DNA of 64,000 bases from the NCBI GenBank assembly GCA_036927565.1, contig JAYESD010000004.1, forward strand, positions 66,462,933-66,526,932, in the 5' to 3' direction. The DNA is from Tuctoria greenei. Taxonomy: Eukaryota; Streptophyta; Magnoliopsida; Poales; Poaceae. Below the pieces are notes generated by a model that ran no database searches, was not told the DNA's origin, and saw only the letters and a list, made by a program, of their open reading frames with translations. Both the position numbers and the translations under genes were made by a program. Of the stretch, positions 1-11,339 are shown piece after piece; position 1 is the first letter of the stretch, and the number at the start of each line of letters is the position of its first letter.

Positions 1-2635
1 AACCATTTTTATTACACAATTCAAAGAATTCTCAAATACAAGCTCTAATAAATATTAATGACAAGTTTGAACTAATACTACGGAAATAAACTAATTAAGC
101 CACTAAGCAAACTAAGCATAAGGGATAGCACAGCTCCGACACTCCACAGGCAAAGTTGATGGTAGACACGGCCTAGAACTCCGCACTATTAATGTAATAC
201 TCCGAATCCTGACCTGCAACTGTTGGTGGGGGGGGGGGGGGGTGGCAAGGATGAGTACGTGTCGTACGCAGCAAGTGTGGAAAGTATGACATGTAGCTGA
301 TACAAATGACGACAATATTAAGGGCTAAGTGCTGAAAAGTACAGTAAAACATTTGAAAAAGCAATATACATCATGTATGTGAAGTAATCCCATCATAAAC
401 CATAATTAATAACATAGTACCAGTCCATATTCTATATCCATCATCCATATACCAATAACCATATTCAATACCATAGTTAATCCATAACCAGCCATAACCA
501 TTACCAAACCATAACCATCCCAAAAACCAATTGCCCTCTAATCATGTGAGGGTCCAGGTTGCTCATAACCTGGAGCACGGCTATCATGATAGTTTTAGAC
601 ACACTGTGCAGAGGTTGTACCACTTTACCCACGTTTTTGTGATTTCATCACCTTTCGATGACTAGAATCTCAATTATGCCGTCTCACATTTCCGTAGGTA
701 TGTGGCCAAGGGATCACAAAATAGCCTTTACAAAGGGATTACTAGCCTATTTAGACCCCACTGAGGTTTCACCGGCGGTGATGTCTCCCACTGAGCACAT
801 CTTCAACCAAGGGCACCCTCTTGAGCCATTCGGATCCCAAGGTAGTCCCACCAATCATCAACAAACCCAATCCGACTACCCCTTCGCCGAGCATCCTTAA
901 TGGTCCAAATAGAACTGGCAAAGCCCTAATTAATCATCTACGCCACACCCATACTTGGCCTCGTGGTGGCACTGTAGATCCTGGATGGTCGCTGCAATAA
1001 CTGGTCGTTAGATCTAAAGCATGTAATCCACCATACGTCCAACCCATCCACATACCAGCCTTGGTTAGATCACCCATTACCATATCAGATTTAACCAACT
1101 CATGTCAACCACAATATCATTAATGCATAATTAAATTAAGTAGTGTAGTTGTTCTTCCATCTCAATTAATTAAGCGAAGCAAAAAGGTAAAAATCCCATC
1201 CCGACTCTCTACCATATATCCCAGGTGACAAGGGTTGTTAAACAAAGCTAGTAAACTTCCTATCATAGGATTCCAATCAAATTGACACAAGCATGCAGTT
1301 TTGCAAACAAAACATTTATTTCAAAACAGGATCAATATGCTTCAAGGACACTTGCCTTGCTCCGACGGATAGTGTTGCTCAAGCGCTTTGAAGTCTTGGT
1401 TCTAGAAATCCACATACATGACCTCTTGAGCACTTCCCTCTACTCATGATCACACATACAAGAAGATATATATAAATCAACATGATGCACACATACTAAT
1501 CAACATGCGATGACATGCATGCATGCAAAGTTCAATTATTAATTAACTATGGTTATTTATTGATTAGATGCAACTAGTTCATACGTGTTTATGCGACTTT
1601 ACGGGGGTTTTAGCGAGAATTAATGCTGATGAAAATAAATTTATGGTGCAACTACGATTAAATTACGTCTATTAGATCTAATACATTCGCAAAAATTCAC
1701 ATTGGAAAACGAATCCTACCGTAGATGCGACGGCTTCGAAGATCGCGGGACGAAGGAGACGCGTAGACGAAGTGGATGGCACAGCAGTCCTCCGGCGACA
1801 CTACGACGACGACGACGATCTCCGGCGGATGATGGCACCCTCCTCTTTTTCTTCCTCTTCCTTCCCTTTTTTCTCACCTTTTCTTCCTGGCGGCGCCTCT
1901 GTTCTTTTATCTTTTTTTCTCTACGGCAGCTAGGGTTTATCTGGCGTCTCTAGCGGCGGTGTGGTTTCTGGTGTCGATCAGAATACAAAGCCCCCACGGT
2001 GGTTTATATAGGCGGTGTGGACGGCAGTTGGTACCGACTCGGTACCGTGGCCAGGGGCTGACTCGGCCTGGGCGTGGGGGCTGGCGGCACTGGCCGCTTG
2101 GGGCGCGGTCGAGTGCGCTGTTTGCGGGCAGGGCGCGAGCGAGCGGGGTGGCCGACTCGGGTGGCTTGGGCGCAGGAGCAGGTGCGATGGCGGGTGGGGT
2201 CGCGCAGGCAGGCGGGGCGCGCTAGGCGCGGGAGCAGGCGGGGCGCGGGGCACGCTGGCGGCGCGCGCTGGGTGGGCCGGCCGCTCGGCCTGGCCAGCGG
2301 TTGCCCCCCTTTTTTTTCTTTTTTTAATATTATTTATATTTCTTCTTCCTTTTTTTGTTTTGTTTTTATTTGTTTATTCTTTATATTTTTATTTATTTAT
2401 TTACTTTATTAATTTTTTTGTATATTATTAATTATTATTTATTTCTCTTTATATACATATATTATTTTTATATTTATTCCCTAATACATGTTTTATGCTA
2501 TTATTTTCTTTTTCTTCTTTTGCTACACATATTTGTATATGTATGTTTTATGTTTTATTATTTTTCTTTTATTCTACTAATGTTTAATGCACGAACATGT
2601 ATGCAATGCATCATGCAAAAATTTAGGGTGTTACA
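1..2635 (-). mobile_element. Gypsy (Tekay-like chromovirus) LTR, partial
   Basis: Read on the minus strand the segment opens with TGTAACACCC at 2635, a start typical of large grass Gypsy LTRs, followed by an AT-rich U3, a TATA box near 2004-2010, a GC-rich leader (about 2000-2300) and, near the window edge, AATAAA poly(A) motifs. A 15-base G run lies at 228-242. The right border falls exactly inside the RT frame of the Copia element to the right, with candidate TSD base group atcat at 2636-2640. No gag-pol is visible, so this is either one long LTR continuing past the left edge or a solo LTR. Clade assignment is from memory of LTR starts and is uncertain. Confidence 0.7.
2004..2010 (-). promoter_or_regulatory. 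TATA box in Gypsy LTR
   Basis: The minus strand reads TATATAA here, about 630 bases into the LTR, followed by a GC-rich leader. This fits the U3/R promoter of the LTR. Confidence 0.5.
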
Positions 2636-2640
2636 ATCAT

Positions 2641-3535
2641 GGAGTGATATACCTTTTGATCCACGCTTGGTCCATCTTCATTGAGATCAAAGTGTCCATT
2701 TGTTGCCATGGGAGTCTTTATAGGCTTCGCCTTCTCCATTTCAAACTTCTTGAGTATGTCTTGAGTATAGTTGGTTTGGCTTATGAACGTCCCCTACTTT
2801 TGTTGCCTCACTTGGAATCCAAAGAAGTATTTTAGCTCTCCCATCATAGACATTTCAAAGCTATCTTTCGTAATCTTACTAAATTCTTCGCTGAAAGATT
2901 TGTTAGTTGAACAAAAAATGATATCATCAACATAAATTTGACGAATAAAAAGATCATTGTCAAAATGCTTTGTGAACAATGTATAATCGGCTTTTCCAAT
3001 TTTAAAACCATTTTCAATTATGAAATCTCTAATGCACTCATACCAAGCTCTAGGAGCTTGTTTGAGGCCATAGAGAACCTTACGCAGTTTGAACACGTGG
3101 TCGGGGAACTCTTCATCTTCGAATTCGGGGGGTTGCTCCATGTGCACCTCCTCGTTGATTGGTCAGTTGAGGAAGGTTCTTTTCACATACATTTGATAGA
3201 GCTTGAGATCATGGTGAGTAGCATATGCAAGTAATATTCTAATAGATTCAAGCCTAGCTACGGGAGCAAAGGTTTCGTCGAAATCCAAACCTTCGACTTG
3301 TGAATACCCTTTGGCCACAAGTCGTGCCTTGTTCCTTATCACCGCTCCATGTTCGTCTTGCTTGTTGCGGAAGACCCATTTGGTGCCGATGACGTTGAAC
3401 TTGGGTCTTTCGACTAGTTCCCACACCTCGTTCCTTTTGAAGTTGTTCAATTCTTCTTGCAGTGTCACCACCCAATCCAGATCTTTCAATGCATCCTCAA
3501 TCCCGCGTGGTTCCAAAAAGGATACAAAAGAGTAA
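2641..3535 (-). pseudogene. Copia-A reverse transcriptase, truncated
   Basis: Two overlapping open stretches encode the Copia RT. The first (about 3516-3163) has the ARLVAKGYSQ and TFAPVARLESIR blocks; the second (about 3147-2794) has LYGLKQAPRAWY and the active-site YVDD. The upstream catalytic aspartate of the usual DVKSAFLN block is a tyrosine here (MYVKRTFLN, codon TAT), so the metal-binding set is incomplete. A frame change separates the two parts, and the frame is cut by the Gypsy LTR at 2636 before RNase H. Confidence 0.9.
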
Positions 3536-3555
3536 TGTTCACAAAAATTAGCAAT

Positions 3556-4793
3556 TTAAGATATAGTAGTTACTCCCTTTTGGATGTCCCCGATTATGTT
3601 GTCGACAGGGTGATCTCTTTGGGTGCATTGGTGTACTCTTGGGTGTGGAACTTGTGGTCTTGAGTCCTCATGGTCATCTTCTACTCCCCCTATATGGTTA
3701 CCCTCATTTGTGTGTTGATCATCTTCGTCTTCTTGAGGTTGATCTTGTGCAGAAGCTCCCACTTGATCCATTACCTCCACTTGTGGTTCATCTTCTTCAT
3801 TTTCATTTGGAGGTGGCGCTTGTGGTCGAACGTTGCCTAACGCCATTCTTCTTAACGCCTGACATGGAGCTTCTTCTCTATCTAGCACACATTGATCAAC
3901 TTGCTCTTCTTGAGAGCCATTAGTTTCATCGAACACTACGTCACGTGCTACTTCAACACGTCTGGAGACCTTGTTGGAGACATGATAGGCGTAGGAGTTT
4001 GAATCATAACCAAGCAAAAAATCTTCATTGGACTTCGAAGCAAACTTTGAAGTCCTGGGCTTCTTATTCATGATATAGCATTTAGAACCGAAAACAAGAA
4101 AATAGGAAATATTAGGATTGTTACCCATGAGTAGCTCATATGATATCTTCTTGAGTAGGAGATGAATATAGAGTCGGTTTATGGCGTGACAAGCGGTGTT
4201 TACCGCTTCCGCCCAAAACCGATCCGATCTCTTGTACTGATCAAGCATTGTTCTCGTTATCTCTATGAGGGTTTGATTCTTTCTTTGGGCCACTCCATTT
4301 TGTTGAGGTGAGTACGGTGCTGAAAATTCATGTTTGATGCCCTCTTCGTCTAGGTACTCCTAAACTTGAGTGTTCTTGAACTCCATGCCGTTGTTGCTTC
4401 GTATGTTATTGTTCCTCAATGAGAACTCATTTTGAGCCCGCTTGAGAAACTTCTTGAGAGTTCTTTGAGTTTTTGTCTTATCATGCAAAAAGAAAACCCA
4501 CGTGAAGCGCAAAAAGTCATCAACAATTACTAAGCAATATTTGTTACGCCGATGCTTATGTAAGCGATTGGACTGAATAGGTCCATGTGAAGTAGCTCGA
4601 GCGGTCTTGTCGTTGTCATGTCGTTCTTCACGGGATGGGGTATTCCAACTTGCTTCCCGTCTTGGCACGTGCTATATGGCTTTTCTTTCTCGAAAACAAC
4701 ATCCTTCAAACCTCGGATGTGATCGCCCTTAAGGAGTTTTTGAATATTCCTCATACAGACATGTGCTAGCCGTCTATGCCGCAACCAACCCAT
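3556..4793 (-). pseudogene. Copia-A GAG-pre-integrase and integrase, catalytic residues lost
   Basis: The region holds the pre-integrase CxxC-type block (about 4793-4600), the integrase core (about 4650-4360) and the C-terminal part with the WAEAVNTACHAINR block (4293-3556). The first aspartate is kept (HMDLFSP). The second catalytic aspartate reads asparagine (IRSNNGMEF, GAC to AAC). The glutamate of the PQQNGVVERKN block reads glutamine (GVAQRKN). Frames change at least twice. Loss of two of the three acidic residues means no integration activity. Confidence 0.9.
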
Positions 4794-4865
4794 GTTGGTC
4801 TTTGCAATAAAGCATGTGTCATGTTCGGCTTTATCTTTGTTGAAGTCAACAAGATAAAGTTTTCC

Positions 4866-5216
4866 CTATAACACACCCTTGAATGCAACTGAGTCATCAC
4901 TCCTTCTAGAAATGATCACACCCTCATTAGTGAACAAGCAATTATAACCCTTGTCACATAATTGAGATATGGACAGAAGGTTATAATCTAAGGAGTCGAC
5001 ATGCAAAACATGAGAAAGCGTGTGTTGAGATGAGATTGCAATTTTACTGATACCGAGCACCCTTCCTTGACTATTGTCTCCAAAATAGATGCCCTCACTC
5101 GGATCCTCATTTTCTTCATATAATACAAACATTCTTCGTTCACCGGTCATATGGCTGGTGCATCCAATGTCTAGCACCCATTTTGCTCCACCGAAGGAGT
5201 AGGTCTGCAAAAACAA
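4866..5216 (-). pseudogene. Copia-A aspartic protease
   Basis: The frame contains WVLDIGCTSHMTG, matching the D[ST]GC[ST]xHM active site of SIRE-type Copia proteases with isoleucine at the second position, followed by a GR[V]LG loop and the conserved LLSISQLCDKGY block that leads into the pre-integrase domain. The domain is open for 116 codons but is separated by stops from gag and integrase. Confidence 0.85.
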
Positions 5217-5217
5217 A

Positions 5218-7512
5218 TTATGTCTTGGTTTTAGGTACCCAAGATTGCTTGGGTCTTTTGAGGTTAGTCACAAGAGATTTGGGCACCCACGCATGGGACT
5301 TGATGTTCCCATGGCGTGGCCCAACATATTTGGCATGCATTTTACCAAAAGTATTTTTCATAAGAACATAAGATGCTTCAAAAGTTCTAAATAATAATTG
5401 TTGCTCATATGTGTTAACGTTTTTGAACTTATCAACATTGTTAGGTCTTCTAACTTGAGGGAAGTTTCCCTTCACAAAGACAATGCACTCCTTGTTACTC
5501 TTATGGTTTCTAGCATTTTCCTTTTCACCATAGGAATACCCAATGCCATATTTGACATTAGGGGGTTTTGTGGCCAAGTATGCACTGTGTGCATACTGGA
5601 CCTTCTCCTTGTCAAATATGCCACCACGGGAAGGATGCTTGTCCTTGGTCGAGGTTGACTTGTCCTTCAAGCTAGTATCAATTTTAGCACATGCACAAGT
5701 AGTAGTAGTTTCAGTTTTAAGGGGTTGAGAAGGAGAGCTTGAGGAGGATGAAGGTTCACTTTTCTTAAGTGACTCAACTTGTACCTCAAGTATCTTGTTA
5801 GCTTTGGTTAAGTTGGCAAGTTCATCCTTGATGATAGTATTTGAGTCGCTTAACTTCAAGCAAGCTTCCTTGCTTGAAGCTAGCTCAAGTTCAAGTGACT
5901 TGCTTCACTCCTTTTCAAGTTCAAGGAGCTTTTTGATCTTAAGATACTCCTCCTTTCGAAGGATGATCATATCTTCTGGTCGATCAACAAGCTCCTCCTT
6001 ATCAATAAGTTTATCCATTAAGAATTTCATTCTTGTGGCAGTTTTCTTATCAAGGCCAACAAGCATATCTTCATGATCACTATTGGCATCACTATCGCTA
6101 GAGTAAGAATGCGAGGAAGACTTAGATGTTACCTTTCTTTTACCTTCCCTCGCCATGAGACAGGTGTCGTTGTTCTTCCATGCGCCGATAGTTGGGAAGA
6201 GGGTGGATTTCTTCATTGACTTCTTGATGGATATGCTAGCCATCTCCTCTTCCTCTTCAGACGAGGACTTGTCATTTGAGTCCCACTCCTTTCCTAGGTG
6301 CTCCTGTCCAGCCTGCTTTTTCTTCTTGAAAAACTTCTTAGGTTGGGGCTTTGTTTCCTTAGTCATCTTCTTGTTTTCTTCATATGGGCAATCAACTACG
6401 AAGTGGTCATATTCACCACAGTTATAGCAAGCCCGTCTCAACTTGGTCTTGACTTTTCTTTGTGTTTTCCTTCACTTGATTTAACCCCTTGTCTTCTCTT
6501 CACCATCCTCTTGAATTTCTTCATGAAGAGGATCACATCTTCCTCATCAATGTCGCTACTCTCATCATCGTTGTCATCTTTATCTTGAGCCTCTCGAGTT
6601 TCTTTTGACAAGGTCTTGCAAGTGGATTTCAAAGCGACCCCTTTCATCTTTTCCAAGGTGAGGTCGACAATCTCCTTGACATATTTTGCTTGCTTCTCCA
6701 TCATTTCGAAGTTGATGATCTTCCCAAGCAATTCATCCGGAGTCATTTTCTTGTACCCAGGGCTTTCTCTAATCATCGAGCATAGTGTAACATTGCGAGG
6801 CATGAATGCTCTAAGTATGAGCTTCACCACCTCATGATCGTTCCACTTTTTACTTCCATATGCTCGAACCTTGTTGATGAGAGTCTTCAATTGGTTGTAT
6901 ATGTCTTGCGGCGACTCATCTTCTTCTATGGCAAATCTTCCCAATTCACATTTGATCATTTCGATCTTTGCCTCTCACACATAATGATCGCCTTCATGTG
7001 CAGTTTGCAGTGTGTCCCATATTTCCTTTGCATTCTCGAGTCCATCCACCCTTGTGAACTTGTCCTGACTTAGTGATGATGTGATGACCGCTGCAGCTAG
7101 AGCATTCCAATGGATTGCTTGCTCTTGGCTTGGTGTGAGCTCTTCATCGTCGTCTGGGATATCTATGCCTGTGCATACTATATGCCACAAGCTGGCGTTA
7201 AGAGAGATTAAATTCATTTTCATGTTTTACCTCCACATTGAGTAATCATTGCCATCAAAGTGTGGGGATATTCCTAGAGGAATAGACAAATAATGGCTAT
7301 TGTTAGAGTTTAGACGACTGTAGTTGAAAGGATATCGGGAGTAGTCAGTGTGACAGGGATTTCTTCCTTGGGAGTGCCTTGAGTTCAAGCGTCTCCTCAT
7401 CATCATCCTCGAAGTCATGAGTGGCGTCGAGGAGCTTCTCCAATTTTTGAGCCTTCTCATCTTCAACCTTCTCTAGGTTGAGGCTCTTGTGCACATCCTT
7501 CGTGTCCGACAT
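5218..7512 (-). pseudogene. Copia-A gag with zinc knuckle and long spacer
   Basis: The likely start is an ATG at 7512 just after the PBS. The protein then has the FDGNDYSMWR block (about 7240), an AxEIWDTLQTAHEG-type capsid block (about 7010), and a central helical part. A CCHC knuckle CYNCGEYDHFVVDC follows at about 6430. After that comes a Lys/Ser/Glu-rich, coiled-coil-prone spacer down to 5218. Stops and frame changes occur near 7225, 6960, 6440 and 5900. It would form the capsid of virus-like particles when intact. Confidence 0.85.
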
Positions 7513-7550
7513 TTTCTCTTCGAGCGATTAGTCTCCTCTTGAAGAACCAC

Positions 7551-7562
7551 GCTCTGATACCA
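7551..7562 (-). promoter_or_regulatory. Primer binding site of Copia-A (tRNA-iMet type)
   Basis: The minus strand reads TGGTATCAGAGC two bases after the LTR end, the usual plant PBS complementary to the 3' end of initiator tRNA-Met. Confidence 0.85.
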
Positions 7563-7564
7563 AT

Positions 7565-9091
7565 TGAATGTGGCCTAGAGGGGGGAGTGAATAGGCCTTT
7601 TTGAATTTTAGTCGGAACCTGCAACACTTAGCAACTTGATCAAATACCAAGTAATCAGACTAGTCCGGTGCGTGCGAACTAGATTGATCTAGTTAGATCA
7701 ATGATCTCAATACCGGCACATTACGCAATAGAATATAGTATGTAACTTGAGGGTATTGAGTCAATGAAATTAAGTGCAGCACAAACTAACTTTGGTTTCA
7801 ATATTTTAACATAAGATATGCAAGATCAAGTAAACCCTAGTATGTGATATGAAAAACTAAGAACAAGATTGACACAAGAGTTTATCCCGTGGTTCGGTTC
7901 CCACAAAGGCAACCTACATCCACGTTGAGGAGCCCATGAAATGACCGGGTCTTCTCCAACCCTACCCTCGTTGAATCGCCACGGAGGCCGATTCTCTTCG
8001 ACTAATCACAAAGGGTAAATCACTAAGTTCAAGGGGCCTTCTCACAAGTTGAGGGCTCCCCAAGATTACAAATCGAACACCACCAAGAACACACTTGTAA
8101 CATCAACAATAAAAACAACAGTAGTGTGTTAGAGAATCAAACCCAAGAGCTCAAACGTGAAGAATTGTGTCTCTCCTTTGATCTAGAGTTGATCCACACA
8201 AATTTGATCTTTCTTTTGTTGGATTGTGTGGAGAGACGTGTTTTCTAGGCTCTTGGAGGGTGTGACGGTGCAGGGAGTCGAGAGTCAGTGGAAGTAGGGC
8301 CGTGCACATCTATTTATATGGAGGTTTCCAAAGGTTACCGTTAGGTTTTCGAGAGTCCGGACTTGTCCGTGGTGGAGTTCGGACTAGTCTGGTGTGCGGC
8401 GTGTAGGAAACCCTAAGTTCTCAGGAATATCGGACTTGTCCAGCCTTGGGCGGACTAGTTCGATTTAGGCTCTAGAGATCTTCAGACTAGTCCGGCACAT
8501 ATCGTACAAGTCCGCCTAGGTGACTCCCTTAGTAAATCTGGGGACATGTTCGTACTTAGAGGACTTGTCTGATTTTAGTCAGAAAGGTTATCGGACTAGT
8601 CCGGATATTATCGGACTTGTACGATTTTGTGCAAAGCTATGAAGTGGTGAGGACTAGTCCGATCTTAGTCAGAAAGATATCGTACTAGTCCGTGGTGATA
8701 TCGTACTGGTTGGTCTATGTAAATCTGTACTATGAAGAAAGTCTGCACTGGGAGGACTTGTCCGATTTTGAACAGAGGGATTATCAGACCAGTCCGGGGT
8801 ATATCGGACTAGTTTGGACCTGTGTAAAATTGTGCAGTGAATGAGTTTTCTTGTGCTTGAGCTGTTGGGGCGTGTTTCTCCAAGACACTCCATAAACATT
8901 GATCTAATCTATTTAGCTCTTGAGCTCTTTTCCATATAGATTCTCATTCTACTTTCTTTTTGCGCTTTCTTCATAATTTCATTAAAACCTGCGCTCATCT
9001 CAACAATTTGGTTAGTATCTCATTTGCTTGTCAAAAATCAACTAAAACCCACAAGGGATGCCTAGATGCACTTTCGAAAAACGGTCCAAAA
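7565..9091 (-). repeat. 5' LTR of Copia-A
   Basis: The LTR ends at 7565 with ...ACATTCA before the PBS. Read outward it includes the G-rich tract at 7576-7582, an intronless leader, the palindrome array at about 8350-8830, and near its start the GTGCATCTAGGC block seen at the 5' end of many SIRE LTRs (about 9060-9070). The exact start is inferred; the partner LTR is outside the window, so no TSD can be tested. Confidence 0.65.
8350..8830. repeat. Array of degenerate CGGACTAGTCCG palindromes
   Basis: About fifteen copies of a 12-base near-palindrome (consensus CGGACTAGTCCG, with CGGACTTGTCCG and CGTACTAGTCCG variants) are spaced 20-50 bases apart within the Copia-A LTR. Individual copies can form short hairpins. 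Confidence 0.75.
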
Positions 9092-9351
9092 ATCCATAAA
9101 AAGGGAGATGAGAAAAGATGATGCGGGACTTCGAGGTACTAGCTGGGTCGATGTGTTTTTGACTCCAGATATTACAAATATTTATCACATGTATTGGAAA
9201 AGATAAATATTTTTATATAAGTTATATAAGATATAGTTGCAACATATTACACATAATAGGGTTACATTTAGGTTGTCGAACAAGATGACAAGCAAAATTG
9301 ACCAATCCGACTATGACAACATGATATTACTTATTCATTACACTACGGGAT
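9092..9351. other. Flank between Copia-A and CACTA-1, nothing recognised
   Basis: AT-rich sequence with no convincing ORF. It ends in the GAT copy (9349-9351) of the CACTA-1 target duplication, so it continues at 24512 in the pre-insertion sequence. Confidence 0.5.
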
Positions 9352-9640
9352 CACTACAAGAAACGCGACCATTTGCGACGACCGAATTAATTTGCAATGG
9401 CCGGCCGTCGCAAATAAGCTTATTTGGCATGGCTTGCAATGGGCCGTCGCAAATAAAGAGAGAGATCGCAAATAGAAGGCTAATTTGCGACGACCGCATC
9501 GGGATCTGTCGCAAGTGAAATTGCCGTTGGAAATAAAGCTTATTTGCGATGGCTGTTTTCTTAAGCCTTCGCAAATAAGTTTAATTATGACATCCATAGG
9601 GTTGGCCATCGCAATTATCTTGGCCATCGCAAATTAATCC
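9352..9640. repeat. CACTA-1 left TIR and subterminal repeats
   Basis: TIR plus at least eight copies of a TTTGCGA(C/T)GGCC-like unit in direct and inverted orientation, as bound by TNPA-like proteins in the En/Spm family. Confidence 0.88.
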
Positions 9641-9659
9641 CTTATACCCCATCCTCCCT

Positions 9660-10141
9660 TCACCCGACTCGACTCATTTGGAGAAGCCTTTGCCGCCGCC
9701 GCCGCACAACATCGCCTCTCCCTCGAGGTAAGCTCCCCCTCCCTCTATCCATGGCCGGCCCCTCCCCCTCTCCCTCACTCTATTCATGGCCGCCCCTCCC
9801 CCCCCTTCCTCCATAGCGGACCTCACATCCATGGCCGCCCGCCCTCCCCCTCCATGGCCCCCCCTCTTCCCCCTCCATGGCCGCCCCACCCCCTTCCATG
9901 GCTGCCCCCTCCCCCCTTCCATGGCTGACCCCCCTCCTAGCCGCCCCTACCTTCCCACCTCCATGGCCGCCCTCCTTCCCCTTCCCATTCACTCTCTTGT
10001 TCTTTCCTTTTCTCTTGTCTTGAAGAGCTGCAGCCTCCACCGAGCGGCTGACATACGTATGACGGCTATAACCATATAGTCATGCCCCTTTTTTCTTTAA
10101 GAACTGCACCACATAGGGGGGTGTAGTGTTAAATAGGTGAT
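9660..10141 (+). other. CACTA-1 5' leader/first exon with CCATGGCC-type repeats
   Basis: Very C/T-rich sequence downstream of the subterminal repeats. It contains a leader ending ctcgag|gtaagc at about 9725, a consensus splice donor, and then roughly ten degenerate copies of a CCATGGCCGCCC unit (9750-9980). It probably is the 5' end of the PTTA-like gene whose later exons lie at 22281-23899. No usable frame is evident. The Gypsy LTR interrupts it at 10142. Confidence 0.5.
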
Positions 10142-10390
10142 TGTCGGTACCTGGCATACCGGGTACCCTCGCGCACAAGCTAGAGGCACCTAGGTACCCC
10201 ATCTTCCGCAGAGGCAGAGTCCGAGGGTGCCACGTGTTCTGAAGACCTGGACGCATCAGCCTCAGATATGGGGTCTGGCGTACCTGTAGAGACTTCAAAG
10301 AAGAGTTCATCTCCCCCTCGGAGACGAGCTCCCAAGCATCCATGTGTCCAGCCGGGAAGGATCCCTCTCCGTTAGAAAGGGCTCCAGAGC

Positions 10391-10630
10391 TACCACGTGG
10401 TCCGATACATCAGATGGGCCACCTCCCGTATAGGCGGGCTCCAGCGCTGCCACGTGTCCTGCAAGACGGGACTCAACCACCTCCACGGAGGTGTGCTACG
10501 GAGCTGCCATGTGGTCCGCGAGACGGGACCCGACCTCCTCCGCGAAAGTTAGCTCCCGAGCTGCCACATGGTGCACAGGACGGACCTGAACCCCTCTGTA
10601 TAGATGAGCTCCCGAGCTGTTATGTAGTCT
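10391..10630. repeat. 57-base tandem array with G-box cores
   Basis: Five units of a sequence containing GAGCTGCCACGTGG. The CACGTG core or its decayed form starts at 10394, 10451, 10508 (CATGTG), 10565 (CACATG) and about 10622 (lost), an exact 57-base period. A further CACGTG lies at 10231. G-boxes are bound by plant bZIP/bHLH factors, so these could be LTR enhancers. Confidence 0.8.
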
Positions 10631-11026
10631 AGTCACATGCCCTGGACGGAGGGTCACATGAGTTAAGAGGGCGGTGCACCTTGTCCCTGTCAAGGAGTGA
10701 ATATACACGGCTTCCTCAGCCACATGCCATAGCACATGCCTATTGTCAGGTACCGCTATGACCAATCGCATCATAGTGATGACGTCGCAGGCCTATCCCA
10801 CTCCGCCAAGTGGGTAGCTTACAGTGAGAGAGATAGTTGGACTAGACATACCCTGCCATTGTCAGCAACAGCGCATGGGTTACTGATGACTCAGGCGGCA
10901 AGACGACGAGTCTTCAGGCCACGGTCAGAGCATGCTTAGGCGAGAAGCCATAGATCTTTAGGATAAGATCGCCCAGGGTCCACCAGTCGGGCCCTAGACC
11001 CCACTTGTAAGGCGTTTGGCTTTAGC

Positions 11027-11035
11027 TATAAAAGG
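11027..11035 (+). promoter_or_regulatory. TATA box of Tat-1 LTR
   Basis: TATAAAAGG, about 250 bases before the LTR end, marks the probable U3/R promoter. Confidence 0.75.
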
Positions 11036-11287
11036 CCTGGACTGCCACCGTTACAGAGGACCGAACATTGCATCCCCGATACACACACGCATACACACCC
11101 ACTAGCAATACAATCCACCATGGAGTATGGTGTTACGCTCCTTGCGGCCCGAACCATGTAAAAAACACCGTCTCATACTCTCTCATATGCTCGCACATTT
11201 GATTGAGGCCTAAGCCCTGCCGAACAAGAACCTGCGCGGGCTGCTCCTTAGATGATCTGGGGGAAGTGTCGCATTAACACTTCGACA

Positions 11288-11307
11288 TTTGGCACGCCAC
11301 ATAGGGG
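11288..11307 (+). promoter_or_regulatory. Primer binding site of Tat-1
   Basis: TTTGGCACGCCACATAGGGG directly follows the LTR. It corresponds to the TTTGGTGCGCCAGGTAGGGG site next to the Tat-2 5' LTR, a PBS type usual in Tat-lineage elements. Confidence 0.75.
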
Positions 11308-11339
11308 TTTTTTCCCTAAAAAAGTGGTAGCATTTTCAC

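Larger units (their letters stand above)
2636..9091 (-). mobile_element. Copia-A, SIRE/Maximus-like, 5' LTR plus truncated gag-pol
   Basis: A minus-strand Copia element in the order 5' LTR, PBS, gag with Zn knuckle, long lysine/serine-rich spacer, protease, integrase, RT. The large gag C-terminus and the LTR end with a C-rich CACCCCCC-like tract followed by TGGTATCAGAGC are typical of the SIRE/Maximus clade. The pol frame stops at 2636, just before the RNase H part, where the Gypsy LTR begins. The missing RNase H and 3' LTR should lie left of the window. Frameshifts and stops are frequent, so it is dead. The outer (right) LTR end near 9091 is estimated, not proven. Confidence 0.85.
10142..11287 (+). 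repeat. 5' LTR of Tat-1
   Basis: Begins TGTCGGTACC and ends CTTCGACA, close to the ends of the Tat-2 LTR (TGTCGGTACCC...). U3 contains a 57-base tandem array with G-box cores; the TATA box is at 11027. The base group gtgat precedes it (10137-10141) but has no partner. Confidence 0.88.

Noticed and set aside
1702..2431. Several overlapping ORFs in the left Gypsy LTR
   Set aside because: Compositional ORFs in a GC-rich leader and a T-rich tract; no domain and no splice signals.
8350..8830. CRISPR-like array of short repeats
   Set aside because: Units are degenerate palindromes at irregular spacing inside a plant LTR; there are no uniform spacers or cas genes.
10342..10939. Small ORFs around 10342-10939 on both strands
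   Set aside because: They lie in the U3 of the Tat-1 LTR and arise from the 57-base tandem repeat.
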